From contig JAFATB010000006.1 of the NCBI GenBank assembly GCA_019244185.1, positions 62,001-126,000 on the forward strand: a stretch of DNA of 64,000 bases, given 5' to 3'. How positions within the stretch are numbered: the first letter of the stretch is position 1; every line of letters begins with the position of its first letter. This DNA is from Acidobacteriota bacterium (GTDB taxonomy: Bacteria; Acidobacteriota; Thermoanaerobaculia; Gp7-AA8). The translations under genes and the position numbers were made by a program. Shown here one piece after another: positions 1 to 8,917 of this stretch. A model generated the notes under the pieces. It worked only from the letters and a program-made list of their open reading frames with translations. It was not told the DNA's origin and did not search any database.

Positions 1-1
1 G

Positions 2-538
2 CGCGACCTGCTGACATCGATCGGCGCGCCAACGCGCGAGACCGAGATCGAGTGCCTCTGGCCGCCCACGCCGCACGCGAACGGCGCGCTGCTGCGCCGC
101 GCGTTCGCGGATCACGCCGTGGCCATGCAGACCGGCGCGGACCTCGGCGTGCGGTTGTCGATGGCGTTCTCCGAGCGCTTCTTCTTTCACCGCACGCGCA
201 AGATCATCGCCATCGGCGCGGACGATCCGACGCTGCCGCGCGCGCTCATCGATCACGCCTTCGCGCTGCTCGACTCGTGCGACTACACGCTCGGACCCGC
301 GACCGACGGCGGCTACTACCTCATCGGCTGCCGCGCCGCGTCGTTCGATCCGCGCGTCTTCGAAGACATCGATTGGGGGACGCCGTCGGTTTACGCGACG
401 ACGCGCGCGCGCATCGCGGAGCTGAACTGTTCCGTCGCCGTGCTGCCCGAGCGTTACGACATCGACGTCGCCGCCGATCTCGAACGCTTCGCGGGCGAAG
501 AACACGACGGCGAGCTGGGGAGACTGCTGCGCTCATGA
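2..538 (+). CDS. DUF2064 / TIGR04282-type GT-A fold transferase, 5' truncated
   Basis: The frame is open from base 2, so the N-terminus lies outside the window. The visible part carries GADDPTLP and TDGGYYLIGC, the two signature stretches of the DUF2064 (rSAM/selenodomain-associated transferase 1) family, a GT-A-like nucleotidyl/glycosyl transferase fold in which the TDGGYYL stretch contributes to the nucleotide-sugar/metal pocket. Substrate is not known for the family. The stop overlaps the next ATG (ATGA at 535-538), so it is probably translationally coupled to nnr. No linked radical SAM gene is visible here. Family is confident, function is not. Confidence 0.8.
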   Translation, partial: RDLLTSIGAPTRETEIECLWPPTPHANGALLRRAFADHAVAMQTGADLGVRLSMAFSERFFFHRTRKIIAIGADDPTLPRALIDHAFALLDSCDYTLGPATDGGYYLIGCRAASFDPRVFEDIDWGTPSVYATTRARIAELNCSVAVLPERYDIDVAADLERFAGEEHDGELGRLLRS

Positions 539-2043
539 AGATCCTCACCGCGGACGAGATGCGCAACATCGACCGCCGCGCGACGGAACGCTTCGGCGTG
601 CCGTCGATCGTGCTGATGGAGAACGCCGCCATCGCCGTCGTCGACGCGCTCTTCGAACATTACGCATCGGCGGAACGCGTGGCGCTCGTCTGCGGCACCG
701 GCGCGAACGGCGGCGACGGATTCGCGGTCGCGCGGCATCTCGAGAACCGCGGCGTCGTGCCGGTGGTCGTGATCGTCGGCGACCGCACGCGCATCGCCGG
801 CGACGCGCGGACGAACCTCGACATCTGCGAGCGCCTCGGCATCCCGATCTTCGCGATCGCGGACGAAGCGGACATCGAGACCGAGCTCGCGCACGTCGCC
901 GACTGCGACGTCCTCGTCGACGCGCTCTTCGGCACCGGCCTCAATCGTCCGCCGGCCGGCGTGCACGCGGGCGTCATCCGCGCGCTCGCGGAGCTGCGCA
1001 TCCCGGTGCTCGCGATCGATCTGCCGAGCGGCCTCGATGCGTCGTCGCCCGCGCCGTTCGAGCCGTGCGTGCAGGCCGAGGTGACGGTCACGTTCGCGGC
1101 GCCGAAGCTCTGCCACGTCTTCGAGCCAGCCGCGCTCTACTGCGGCGAGGTGATCGTCGCCGACATCGCCATTCCGAACATCGCCGTCGACGAGGAGAAC
1201 GTCGCGCTCGCGCTCATCACGCCGCGCGATCTGCAGCCGCTCGTCGAGCCGCGCCTCGCCGCGACGCATAAGGGCACGTACGGCCACGCCGGCATCATCG
1301 CCGGCTCGCCCGGCCGCAGCGGCGCCGCCGTGCTCGCCGCGCGCGGCGCGATCCGCATTGGCGCGGGACTCGTCACGGTGATGACCGACGCGCAGACCGC
1401 GACGCTGGTGAACGCGGGTTCGATCGAGTCGATGACCGACGCGCGCGGCGACCTCGCCGCGTTCCTCGAGCGCAAGGACGCGATCCTCATCGGTCCCGGA
1501 CTCGCGGACGACGAGACCTCATACGCGGACATCCGCGCGACCGTCGCCGCCATCGAGCTGCCGCTCGTCATCGACGCGTCCGCGCTGAACGCGTTTGCAT
1601 TACGCGCGAACGAGCTCAATCCGCGTGGACTGCCGCGCGTCCTCACGCCGCATCCCGGCGAGCTCGCGCGCCTCACCGGCGGCGACACCGCGACCATCAA
1701 CGCGAACCGCATCGCATCCGCGCGCGCGGCCGCGCGCGCGACGAATTGCGTGGTCGTGCTGAAAGGACATCAGACGCTCGTCGCGGAGCCCGACGGGCAA
1801 GTGCACGCCAATCCGACCGGCAATCCCGGCATGGCCAGCGGCGGCATGGGCGACGTCCTCGGCGGCGTCATCGCGGCATTGCTCGCGCGCGGCGCCGATC
1901 CGGTCGATGCGGCGTGCGCCGGCGTGTACCTGCACGGACTCGCGGGCGATCTCGCGAAAGAGGAGATCGGCGACACCGGCCTCGCGGCTCTCGATGTCGC
2001 CGATCGGATTCCGAAGGCGATTCAGCGCGCGCGCAGTTTCTGA
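535..2043 (+). CDS. nnr: bifunctional NAD(P)H-hydrate epimerase / ADP-dependent dehydratase
   Basis: Repairs hydrated NADH/NADPH: the N-terminal YjeF_N domain epimerises R- and S-NAD(P)HX and the C-terminal ribokinase-like domain dehydrates S-NAD(P)HX with ADP. At 502 residues it has the usual size of the fused enzyme. Visible motifs are GTGANGGDGFAVARHL (N-domain binding loop), GSPGRSGAAVLAARGA at the start of the kinase-like domain, LTPHPGELARL, and NPGMASGGMGDVLGG (catalytic Asp in the GMGD loop). The ATG at 535 is chosen because family proteins begin MKILTADEMR-like and it overlaps the upstream stop; the frame remains open upstream only by chance. Its 3' end overlaps the convergent peptidase gene by 22 nt. 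It lies near tsaE, a common chromosomal association of nnr. Confidence 0.95.
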   Translation: MKILTADEMRNIDRRATERFGVPSIVLMENAAIAVVDALFEHYASAERVALVCGTGANGGDGFAVARHLENRGVVPVVVIVGDRTRIAGDARTNLDICERLGIPIFAIADEADIETELAHVADCDVLVDALFGTGLNRPPAGVHAGVIRALAELRIPVLAIDLPSGLDASSPAPFEPCVQAEVTVTFAAPKLCHVFEPAALYCGEVIVADIAIPNIAVDEENVALALITPRDLQPLVEPRLAATHKGTYGHAGIIAGSPGRSGAAVLAARGAIRIGAGLVTVMTDAQTATLVNAGSIESMTDARGDLAAFLERKDAILIGPGLADDETSYADIRATVAAIELPLVIDASALNAFALRANELNPRGLPRVLTPHPGELARLTGGDTATINANRIASARAAARATNCVVVLKGHQTLVAEPDGQVHANPTGNPGMASGGMGDVLGGVIAALLARGADPVDAACAGVYLHGLAGDLAKEEIGDTGLAALDVADRIPKAIQRARSF

Positions 2044-2978
2044 AGCTGCTTCACGACGTCGCGGAACCGCTGTCCCGAGAACTCCGCCGCCGGCGCCGCC
2101 GCCGCGTTGGGCGCCTGCCACGCGCCCGCCGCATCCGCGGGAGCGGACAGCGCGAGGCGCGGCGTCGAGCTCGCGGCGATCGCATGCGCGCCCGCTTTCG
2201 GATACATCTGCGCGATGAACTTCTTGTCGCCTGCCGACAGATCGGTGTTGTTCGGCGTGGCCTTGCCGCCGATGATCAGCGACGCATCGAAGTGATACAG
2301 CATGATCGACTTCGCATCGAACTCCGTCGCGTTCAGCTGATTGATGCTGTATTTCTGAATGATGTTGAAGTCGATGGTCTGCTTGTCCCAGTTGTTCGGC
2401 GGTCCGCTGAACGCGGCGTAGACGCGCGGCAGATTCCACTTGATGCCGCCCTTCGGATTCTGATGCTCGTGAATCGCGCCGAGGGCGTGGCCGAATTCGT
2501 GGACGACGACGCGGCGCCATTCGACGTCGTCGGTGTCGTCGCGCAGCCAGCCGAAGTTCATCGTCGGCTGCGTCTTCGGGAACGACCCGGTCTGCAGGCA
2601 GTCGACGCCGACCGCGGACCAGGAGCCGGACTGGCGGAAGGAGATGCGGATCTCCGCGGTGGCGCCGCCGTTGAAGTCGAAGGTGACGTTCGCGAACTGC
2701 GACCATTCGTTCGCGAAGCGCTGCACCTGCTTCTTCTGCGTCACGCTCCCGTCGAGAAACTTCACTTTCAGCTTGCGGCCGTTGCTCCATTTCTTCTGCG
2801 TGACGAGCGCCATCCGGAACGGGTGCAGCACCTCGCCGGGACGCAGCACGATCGGCGGCGGCTCGTTGGCGGGGTTCTCGTTCATCGCGAGCACCGCCGC
2901 ATCCATCGCGTGATGCGGCTGCACCACGCGGTCCACGCACATCCTCATGTCATTGAAGTCGGGACTCCTGCGCGCCAT
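2022..2978 (-). CDS. metzincin zinc peptidase (M12A astacin-like)
   Basis: Encodes 318 residues. HEFGHALGAIH at about residues 160-170 is the extended metzincin zinc motif (His160, catalytic Glu161, His164, His170), followed by the Met-turn SIMLY at 224-228, as in astacin/matrixin peptidases. No N-terminal signal peptide is evident; the first 50 residues are polar, so secretion would need another route, or the peptidase acts inside the cell. The C-terminal 60 residues are Ala/Pro rich and probably linker-like. A good Shine-Dalgarno (aaggag, 6 nt spacing) supports the start at 2978. The start region is divergent from tsaE. Family is clear; substrate unknown. Confidence 0.85.
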   Translation of the reverse strand: MARRSPDFNDMRMCVDRVVQPHHAMDAAVLAMNENPANEPPPIVLRPGEVLHPFRMALVTQKKWSNGRKLKVKFLDGSVTQKKQVQRFANEWSQFANVTFDFNGGATAEIRISFRQSGSWSAVGVDCLQTGSFPKTQPTMNFGWLRDDTDDVEWRRVVVHEFGHALGAIHEHQNPKGGIKWNLPRVYAAFSGPPNNWDKQTIDFNIIQKYSINQLNATEFDAKSIMLYHFDASLIIGGKATPNNTDLSAGDKKFIAQMYPKAGAHAIAASSTPRLALSAPADAAGAWQAPNAAAAPAAEFSGQRFRDVVKQLQKLRAR

Positions 2979-2995
2979 ATTGATCTCCTTATGGT

Positions 2996-3023
2996 TTGAA
3001 GGAGACCATTCTGCGCCTAAAAT
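2996..3023 (+). promoter_or_regulatory. candidate promoter for leaderless tsaE
   Basis: TTGAAG at 2996-3001 and TAAAAT at 3018-3023 are separated by 16 nt, close to a sigma-70 promoter. The expected transcription start, about 7 nt after the -10 box, coincides with the GTG at 3032. No Shine-Dalgarno lies at a usable distance before that GTG. The same DNA carries the ribosome site of the divergent peptidase gene. Confidence 0.5.
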
Positions 3024-3031
3024 CGCCGGCC

Positions 3032-3487
3032 GTGCGATTCATCTGCGCCACCGAAGCGGAAACGGAAGCAGCCGGCCGGCAGCTCGCCCGCGGCTTTGCA
3101 CCCGATGCCACCGTGCACCTCGTCGGCGACCTCGGCGCGGGCAAGACCTTCCTCGCGCGCGCCATCGCCGCCGAGCTCGGCGCCGATCCCGCCGACGTCG
3201 CGTCGCCGTCGTTCGCCATCGTCCACGAATACCCTCGCGCAGGCGCGCCGCCGATCGTGCACATCGACGGCTATCGGTTGTCGGAGAACCGCCGCGAATG
3301 GCTGGAGATCGGCATCCCGGAACTGCTCTCCGGCCCCGGCGTGAAGCTGATCGAATGGCCGAAGCGCGCGTTCACGGAGTTCGAGAGCGCGCACGTCGAG
3401 ATCGCGATCACAGTGCGCGACGACGGCGCGCGCGTCATCGACGTCCGCGACGACGGCGCGCGCGTCATCGACATCACGCCGGCGTAG
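3032..3487 (+). CDS. tsaE: TsaE, tRNA threonylcarbamoyladenosine biosynthesis ATPase
   Basis: P-loop ATPase that drives the TsaB-TsaD complex to install t6A37 on ANN-decoding tRNAs in the cytoplasm. Walker A GDLGAGKT sits at residues 32-39 and VHIDGYRL carries the conserved Asp of the family; SPSFAIVHEY matches the switch region. The GTG at 3032 gives 151 residues, the normal length; in-frame TTG at 2996 would add 12 residues but would overlap the apparent promoter. The C-terminus carries a 30-nt tandem duplication (RDDGARVID repeated), leaving the frame intact. tsaB and tsaD are not in the window. Confidence 0.93.
   Translation: MRFICATEAETEAAGRQLARGFAPDATVHLVGDLGAGKTFLARAIAAELGADPADVASPSFAIVHEYPRAGAPPIVHIDGYRLSENRREWLEIGIPELLSGPGVKLIEWPKRAFTEFESAHVEIAITVRDDGARVIDVRDDGARVIDITPA
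3416..3472 (+). repeat. 30-nt tandem duplication inside tsaE
   Basis: Two identical 27-nt copies (3416-3442 and 3446-3472) lie at a 30-nt period and each encodes RDDGARVID at the TsaE C-terminus. It is in frame, so the protein is extended by ten residues without disruption. Perfect identity implies a recent slippage event. Confidence 0.9.
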
Positions 3488-3493
3488 CTTCGC

Positions 3494-4360
3494 TCAGCGG
3501 TAATCGCGCGACAGCGACGCCACCGCGGTCGGCTCCGGCGAGAGCGGACGCAGCGGACGGCGGCCTTCGTTGCCGGAGCGGTCGAGCGGATGCCCTTCGA
3601 CGTCGTACTTGCCGTAGACCTCGCCCGTTTGCGTGTCGTAGACCCACAGGCCGAGGAGCTGCGCGTCGATGGCGTACTGGAACGTCTCCTGTTCCGTCGG
3701 CGAGTCGATGGTCGCGTCTTTCCAGTTGAAGCCGGTCACATCGTGGAGATCGGCGCGCGTCTCGGCGGTCATCCGCTGCGGCACGCTTTCCGGTCCGAGC
3801 GTCGCGACGGCGAGGACGCCGAGGCGGTCTTTCACCGCGCGCGCGTTCTCGACCGGCACCGCGACCTTCAGCGCGACGATGCCAAAGTCCTGATCGGGCA
3901 GGATCAGTCCCCACTCGTGCCACGTCGACGACTGCACGGTCACCGTCGCACCGAACGCGTTGCTGGCCTGATGCGTGCCGTCGACCTTGCCGGTGCGCTG
4001 CAGCACGAGCAGTCCGCCATCCGCGGACTCGCGGCCGCGATGCACGAAATCGAAGTAGAGGTTGATCGTGAATTTGCCGGTGTCGGCGTCGTAGTTCACC
4101 GGGCCGATCGGTGCCGCGTTGAACGCGTAGACGCCGTGCGGCACCTTGTTCTTGCGCGCTTCCCACTGCGCCGTCGTTTCGTATTCGTCTTTCGGCGGAA
4201 TCGACAGCACGCGATACACGGCCTGGAAGTCGGCGGGCTTGAAGCCGGCCGGCAGCGAAGTCACGGAAGGATCGAACTCGGCCGCGCCTTTGTCGGCCGC
4301 GGCAGGTTGCGCGGCGAGCGGCAGCACGAGGAACGCGAAGACTGCAATCGCCTTCTTCAT
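3494..4360 (-). CDS. secreted protein of unknown function
   Basis: Encodes 288 residues beginning with a clear Sec signal peptide (MKK, hydrophobic stretch, AQPAAA cleavage region around residues 17-22). The mature part looks like a beta-rich periplasmic or surface protein: alternating hydrophobic strands such as [12 protein letters not shown] and [16 protein letters not shown], no cysteines and no catalytic motif that I recognise. A Gly/Glu-rich Shine-Dalgarno-like ggggag precedes the ATG. It is divergent from purL with only 28 nt between the starts, and nearly abuts tsaE at its 3' end. I do not recognise the family. Confidence 0.75.
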   Translation of the reverse strand: MKKAIAVFAFLVLPLAAQPAAADKGAAEFDPSVTSLPAGFKPADFQAVYRVLSIPPKDEYETTAQWEARKNKVPHGVYAFNAAPIGPVNYDADTGKFTINLYFDFVHRGRESADGGLLVLQRTGKVDGTHQASNAFGATVTVQSSTWHEWGLILPDQDFGIVALKVAVPVENARAVKDRLGVLAVATLGPESVPQRMTAETRADLHDVTGFNWKDATIDSPTEQETFQYAIDAQLLGLWVYDTQTGEVYGKYDVEGHPLDRSGNEGRRPLRPLSPEPTAVASLSRDYR

Positions 4361-4373
4361 GCTCCCCGGAGAT

Positions 4374-4379
4374 TACAAT
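4374..4379 (+). promoter_or_regulatory. candidate -10 box for leaderless purL
   Basis: TACAAT lies 9 nt before the purL ATG and there is no Shine-Dalgarno in between, so the transcript would begin at or within a few bases of the start codon. The -35 region would fall in the first codons of the divergent secreted-protein gene; no strong -35 match is visible. Confidence 0.4.
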
Positions 4380-4388
4380 CCGCGCGCC

Positions 4389-6674
4389 ATGGAGATTACG
4401 CCGCAAGTCATCGCCGCTCACGGCCTCACGACCGACGAATACGAGCGCATCCTCCAGATCCTCGGCCGCGCCCCGAACTACACCGAGCTCGGCATCTTCT
4501 CGGTGATGTGGTCGGAGCACTGCTCGTACAAATCGAGCCGCGTGCATCTGCGCAACTTCCCGACCAGCGGCGCGCGCGTCGTGCAAGGCCCCGGCGAGAA
4601 CGCGGGCGTCATCGACATCGGCGACGGCTGGGTGGCGGCGTTCAAGATGGAGTCGCACAACCATCCGTCGTACATCGAGCCGTATCAGGGCGCGGCCACG
4701 GGCGTCGGCGGCATCCTGCGCGACATCTTCACGATGGGCGCGCGTCCGATCGCGTGTCTCGATTCGCTGCGCTTCGGCGAGCTCGACGCGCCGCGCATGA
4801 AGTACCTCGTCGACGGCGTCGTGCGCGGCATCGCCGGCTACGGCAACTGCATCGGCATCCCCACCATCGGCGGCGAGACGTCGTTCCACGCGTCGTACAA
4901 CGGCAACATCCTCGTCAACGTGTTCGCCCTCGGCGTCACGAAGCGCGAGAAGATCTTCAAAGGCACCGCGAGCGGCGTCGGCAACCCGGTCATCTACGTC
5001 GGCTCGAAGACGGGACGCGACGGCATTCATGGCGCGACCATGGCGTCCGCTGAATTCGACGAGGCGTCCGAAGAGAAACGCCCGACCGTGCAGGTCGGCG
5101 ATCCGTTCACGGAGAAACTGCTGCTCGAGGCGTGCCTCGAGATCATGGACTCCGACGCGGACGCTGATTGCGCAGTAGTGGGAATCCAGGACATGGGCGC
5201 CGCGGGCCTGACGTCGTCATCGTTCGAGATGGCGGGCCGCGCCGGCACCGGCATCCGCATGGAGCTCGATCGCGTGCCGGTGCGCGAGAGCGGCATGACG
5301 CCGTACGAGATCATGCTCAGCGAATCGCAGGAGCGGATGCTCATCGTCGCGAAGCAGGGACGCGAGGCCGACGTCATCCGCACGTTCGAGAAGTGGGATC
5401 TCAACGCCGCCGTCGTCGGCACGGTCACGGATGACGGTTTCGTGCGGCTCATCTGGCGCGGCGAGGAAGTCGCGGCGATCCCCGTCGAGCCGATTTCGAC
5501 GGAGGCGCCGGTGTACGAGCGTCCCGTCGCAAAGCCGCAGTTGCCGATCGAAACGATCTTTCCGCGCGAGCGCGTGGCCGACGGCGATCTCACGGACACG
5601 CTGCTGCGTCTCGTCGCATCGCCGAATCTCTGTTCGAAGCACTGGCTCTTCGAGCAGTACGACACGACCGTGCGCACGAACACGATCGCCGGCCCCGAGG
5701 CGCGCGACGCGGCGATCGTGCGCATCAAGGAGACCGGACGCGCGCTGGCGATGACGTCCGACGTCAATCCGATGTACTGCTTCCTCGATCCGTACGAGGG
5801 CGGCAAGCAAGCCGTCGCGGAAGCGGCGCGCAACGTCGCGGTGTCGGGCGCGCAGCCGGTGGCGATCACGGATTGCCTGAACTTCGGCTCGCCGGAGCGC
5901 GCGGAGATCATGGGGCAGTTCGCGGAATGCATCCGCGGCATCAGCGACGCGTGCCGCGCGCTCGACACGCCGGTCGTCTCCGGCAACGTGTCCTTCTACA
6001 ACGAGACCGAGGGACGCGCGATCCATCCGACGCCGACGGTGGGCATGGTGGGCATTCTCGAGTCGGACCGCGGCGGCTGCGGCCTCGCCTTCGCGGACGC
6101 CGGTCTCGATGTGATTCTCCTCGGCAGCACGCGCGACGAACTCGGCGGCTCCGAATGGCAGCAGATGTTCGCCGGCGATGCGCGCGCGCTGCCGCCGCGC
6201 GTCGATCTCGATGCGGAGAAGGCGCTCATCGCGCTCGTGCTCGAACTGCACGCGACGCAGACGCTCCGCGCCGCGCACGACCTCGCGAATGGCGGCCTCG
6301 CGGTGGCGCTCGGCGAGATGTCGTCGCGCGGCATCGGCTGTCACGTCGACCTCGGCGCGCACGCCAACGACCTCGACGCGGTCGCGCTGCTCTTCAGCGA
6401 GTCGCAGGCGCGCGCGGTCGTCGCGTGTCAGCCCGCCGATCGCCAGCGCGTGCTCGACGCCGCCGCGAAACACGGCGTCGCCGCGCAGCGCATCGGCCAC
6501 ACCGCGTTCGGTACGTTCCTCATCGAGCGCAACGGCGTGCCGCTCGTCCGCGTGGCGGCGCAGGAGCTCGCGCGCGTCTGCCGCTCCTCCTTCGCCCTGC
6601 TCCTCGGCGGCGACACGATCGACGGCGTGCTGCGCGGCGCGGGCGAGGAAGCGCTGGATGTCATCGCACACTGA
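4389..6674 (+). CDS. purL: phosphoribosylformylglycinamidine synthase subunit PurL
   Basis: Catalyses the ATP- and glutamine-dependent conversion of FGAR to FGAM in purine synthesis, with PurQ supplying ammonia and PurS bridging them. The 761-residue length is that of the small PurL type. Motifs include [20 protein letters not shown] (catalytic region with the key His), GEGxNAG-like [35 protein letters not shown], and the second-half counterpart [11 protein letters not shown]. The frame stays open upstream to 4146 but homology begins at [12 protein letters not shown], fixing the start at 4389. purQ and purS are not adjacent; purF lies 4.3 kb away in the same direction. Confidence 0.97.
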   Translation: MEITPQVIAAHGLTTDEYERILQILGRAPNYTELGIFSVMWSEHCSYKSSRVHLRNFPTSGARVVQGPGENAGVIDIGDGWVAAFKMESHNHPSYIEPYQGAATGVGGILRDIFTMGARPIACLDSLRFGELDAPRMKYLVDGVVRGIAGYGNCIGIPTIGGETSFHASYNGNILVNVFALGVTKREKIFKGTASGVGNPVIYVGSKTGRDGIHGATMASAEFDEASEEKRPTVQVGDPFTEKLLLEACLEIMDSDADADCAVVGIQDMGAAGLTSSSFEMAGRAGTGIRMELDRVPVRESGMTPYEIMLSESQERMLIVAKQGREADVIRTFEKWDLNAAVVGTVTDDGFVRLIWRGEEVAAIPVEPISTEAPVYERPVAKPQLPIETIFPRERVADGDLTDTLLRLVASPNLCSKHWLFEQYDTTVRTNTIAGPEARDAAIVRIKETGRALAMTSDVNPMYCFLDPYEGGKQAVAEAARNVAVSGAQPVAITDCLNFGSPERAEIMGQFAECIRGISDACRALDTPVVSGNVSFYNETEGRAIHPTPTVGMVGILESDRGGCGLAFADAGLDVILLGSTRDELGGSEWQQMFAGDARALPPRVDLDAEKALIALVLELHATQTLRAAHDLANGGLAVALGEMSSRGIGCHVDLGAHANDLDAVALLFSESQARAVVACQPADRQRVLDAAAKHGVAAQRIGHTAFGTFLIERNGVPLVRVAAQELARVCRSSFALLLGGDTIDGVLRGAGEEALDVIAH

Positions 6675-6719
6675 CGCGCCGCACCGCACAGAATCCTGTG
6701 CATCGGCTACCATCGCGTC

Positions 6720-6926
6720 ATGCAGACCCTCGATCCCGACGCGCGCGTGGCGCAAATCACGTTCAACGAGACGTTGCAGGCCGAAATCCGGTTCACGGAC
6801 GGCCGCGAAGTCGTGTGGAGCGGACCGCTCGCCGCAGAGCTCCGAGAGTCGGTGCAAGCCGCCGTGCGGCGCGGCTTCGCGCGGCGCAGGCCCGGCAGCT
6901 CGGGTCCGAACTCGATCGCGAACTGA
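6720..6926 (+). CDS. small hypothetical protein, 68 residues
   Basis: Not recognised. The product begins MQTLDPDARVAQITF and reads like a small beta-strand protein with a basic C-terminal tail (RRGFARRRPG). Support for its being real: a TACCAT hexamer 6 nt before the ATG matches the leaderless pattern seen at other starts in this window, and it fills the otherwise empty gap between purL and fahA. Against: short, and GC-rich DNA readily gives chance open frames of this size. Confidence 0.4.
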   Translation: MQTLDPDARVAQITFNETLQAEIRFTDGREVVWSGPLAAELRESVQAAVRRGFARRRPGSSGPNSIAN

Positions 6927-6992
6927 GTACAGCGCCCCGGAAGAACGTGTCCGCCTCTTCGCGCGGCGGCGAGAGCGCCGTGCGGAAGTGAG

Positions 6993-8177
6993 CTACGAGA
7001 TCGCGGGTCGCACGACGCCGCGGCATTCGCCGAAGCCGATGCGCGCGTGGCCTTCGCGCTCGCAGTAGCCGCGCAGGATCACTTCGTCGCCGTCCTCGAG
7101 GAACTTGCGCGTCTCGCCGTCCGGCAGCGCGAGCGGCTCGGTGCCGCGCCACGTCAGCTCGAGCAGGCAGCCGCGCGAATCCTTCGCCGTGCCGGAGATC
7201 GTGCCGCTGCCGAGGAGATCGCCGGGGCGAAGGTTGCAGCCGTTGGAGGTGTGATGCGCGACGAGCTGCGCGACCGTCCAGTAGAGATCGCGCGCGTTGC
7301 CGCGGCTGATGCGCACCGGCTCGGACATCTTCGCGCTGCGCAGCCACACTTCCACCGTGACGTCGAACGCGACGGAATCCTGTAAGTAAGGAAGCGGCTG
7401 CGGATCGCCGTCCGGACGTTTTTCCGGAGAGACGCGAAACGGCTCGAGCGCGTCGAGCGTGACGATCCACGGCGAGATCGTCGTGGCGAAATTCTTCGCC
7501 AGGAACGGGCCGAGCGGCTGGTACTCCCACGTCTGGATGTCGCGTGCCGACCAGTCGTTGAGCAGACAAAAACCGAAGACGTGGTCGAGCGCGCGGTCGA
7601 TTGCGATCGGCTCGCCGAGCGCATTGCCGGCGCCGATGAACGCGCCGAGCTCGAGCTCGTAGTCGAGGCGCTTCGATGGACCGAACAGCGGCGCCGCATT
7701 CGCGTCGTCGCGCGTCTGCCCGCGCGGGCGGCGGACGTCGGTACCGCTGACGACGATCGACGAGGAGCGGCCGTGGTAGCCGATCGGAATCCACTTGTAG
7801 TTCGGCAGCAACGGATTGTCGGGGCGGAACATCGAGCCGACGTTCGTCGCGTGATGCACGCTCGCGTAAAAGTCGGTGTAGTCGCCGACGCGCGCGGGAA
7901 GCAGCAGCCGCGCGTCTTTCATCGGCACGAGGTGCTCGTCCGCGGTGCCGCGCGTCAGCAGCTCCTGCACGCGCTCGCGCACGGCGCGCGCGGCGGGACG
8001 GCCTTTCGCCATGAGCGCGTTGAGGTCGGGCTCGCGCAACGCGGGCTCGTCGATGAGACCGGCGCGCGCGCAGGCGTGGAGGTCGAGGACGTCGTCGCCG
8101 AACGCGGTGACGATGTGCGCCTCTCCGTCGCGCTGCATGACGCCGAAGGGGAGGTTTTCGATCGGAAAGTCGTTCAC
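6993..8177 (-). CDS. fahA: fumarylacetoacetase
   Basis: Hydrolyses fumarylacetoacetate to fumarate and acetoacetate, the last step of homogentisate (tyrosine/phenylalanine) degradation. With the GTG at 8177 the protein has 394 residues and begins [13 protein letters not shown], as expected. Family features include DYTDFYASVHHATNVG (catalytic His and metal-site Asp), the LDYELELGAFIG metal-binding Glu pair, NDWSARDIQTWEYQPLGPF and GSGTISG. The start GTG overlaps the upstream stop (GTGA), implying coupled translation in a three-gene unit hmgA-unknown-fahA. The longer upstream extension of the frame is antisense noise. Confidence 0.96.
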   Translation of the reverse strand: MNDFPIENLPFGVMQRDGEAHIVTAFGDDVLDLHACARAGLIDEPALREPDLNALMAKGRPAARAVRERVQELLTRGTADEHLVPMKDARLLLPARVGDYTDFYASVHHATNVGSMFRPDNPLLPNYKWIPIGYHGRSSSIVVSGTDVRRPRGQTRDDANAAPLFGPSKRLDYELELGAFIGAGNALGEPIAIDRALDHVFGFCLLNDWSARDIQTWEYQPLGPFLAKNFATTISPWIVTLDALEPFRVSPEKRPDGDPQPLPYLQDSVAFDVTVEVWLRSAKMSEPVRISRGNARDLYWTVAQLVAHHTSNGCNLRPGDLLGSGTISGTAKDSRGCLLELTWRGTEPLALPDGETRKFLEDGDEVILRGYCEREGHARIGFGECRGVVRPAIS

Positions 8178-8917
8178 AGCCACCCGAGCTCCTCGAGGTC
8201 GGCGAGCGGTTCTTCGAACGAGCACGAGCCGAACGAGATCGCGAACTCGCGGCGCGTGCGTTCGAGCTCCGCGAGGCTGACCTGCGCGTCGCGCCACGAC
8301 GCGCCGTCGTCGTCGAACGCAAACGCGTGCGGATCTTCCTCGCGCAGGATCTCGTCCGCGCGGTCGAGTATCGCCGCGGCGAGGAAGACGTTCACGAAGC
8401 CGTGCATCGTGCCGGTTGGCGCGTGCGGCTCGTACGTCAGCGCCTTGATGCAGCGCACCGGATGATGCAGGCCCGCCGTCGCCTTGAACGCGACGCCCGC
8501 GCGCTTACACGCGCGCAGAAACGCGGCCACGGAATCGGGCGCGGGGAACGCGTCGGCGCTGATGCCGCCGGTGCGGATCTTCGCACGCAGACCGTGCTCT
8601 GCGATCGCGTCGAGCAGCGCGACGTCGGCGATCTCGACGTAGACCGTTCGTCCGTTCGCCTCGCCTGCGATGCGCTCGACATCCTCGCGCGTCGACGCCT
8701 TGATCTCGTCGATGCCGAGGACGCTCAGCGGAAAGTCGGACGGCACCTCGTGCGCGCGATCCTGCGGCACGACGAACTTGCCGAGGGCGAACGCGAACTC
8801 GCCTTCGCGGTAGCGCGCGTAGTTGCGCACCGCGTCCTGCATCGACAGGCCCGCGGGCGGAAAGAGGCCCGCGTAGTCGATGAGCTGATCGAGAAAGATG
8901 CGCAGCGACGGCTTCAT
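8174..8917 (-). CDS. unknown protein coupled to hmgA and fahA
   Basis: Encodes 247 residues, starting [21 protein letters not shown]. It overlaps the stop of hmgA (ATGA) and the start of fahA (GTGA), so it is translated as part of the homogentisate unit. The pattern of short beta strands with conserved-looking loops ([22 protein letters not shown]) resembles the C-terminal half of a TIM-barrel protein; no catalytic motif is certain. The pathway step between HmgA and FahA is maleylacetoacetate isomerisation, and no GST-type or other known isomerase is present in the cluster, so this protein is a candidate, though it does not resemble glutathione S-transferases. Function should be regarded as unknown. 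Confidence 0.85.
   Translation of the reverse strand: MKPSLRIFLDQLIDYAGLFPPAGLSMQDAVRNYARYREGEFAFALGKFVVPQDRAHEVPSDFPLSVLGIDEIKASTREDVERIAGEANGRTVYVEIADVALLDAIAEHGLRAKIRTGGISADAFPAPDSVAAFLRACKRAGVAFKATAGLHHPVRCIKALTYEPHAPTGTMHGFVNVFLAAAILDRADEILREEDPHAFAFDDDGASWRDAQVSLAELERTRREFAISFGSCSFEEPLADLEELGWL

Noticed and set aside
52..534. N-terminal extension of nnr fused in the same frame
   Set aside because: Translation is Arg-rich antihomologous noise; the real upstream product is the DUF2064 protein in another frame, and nnr homology begins at 535.
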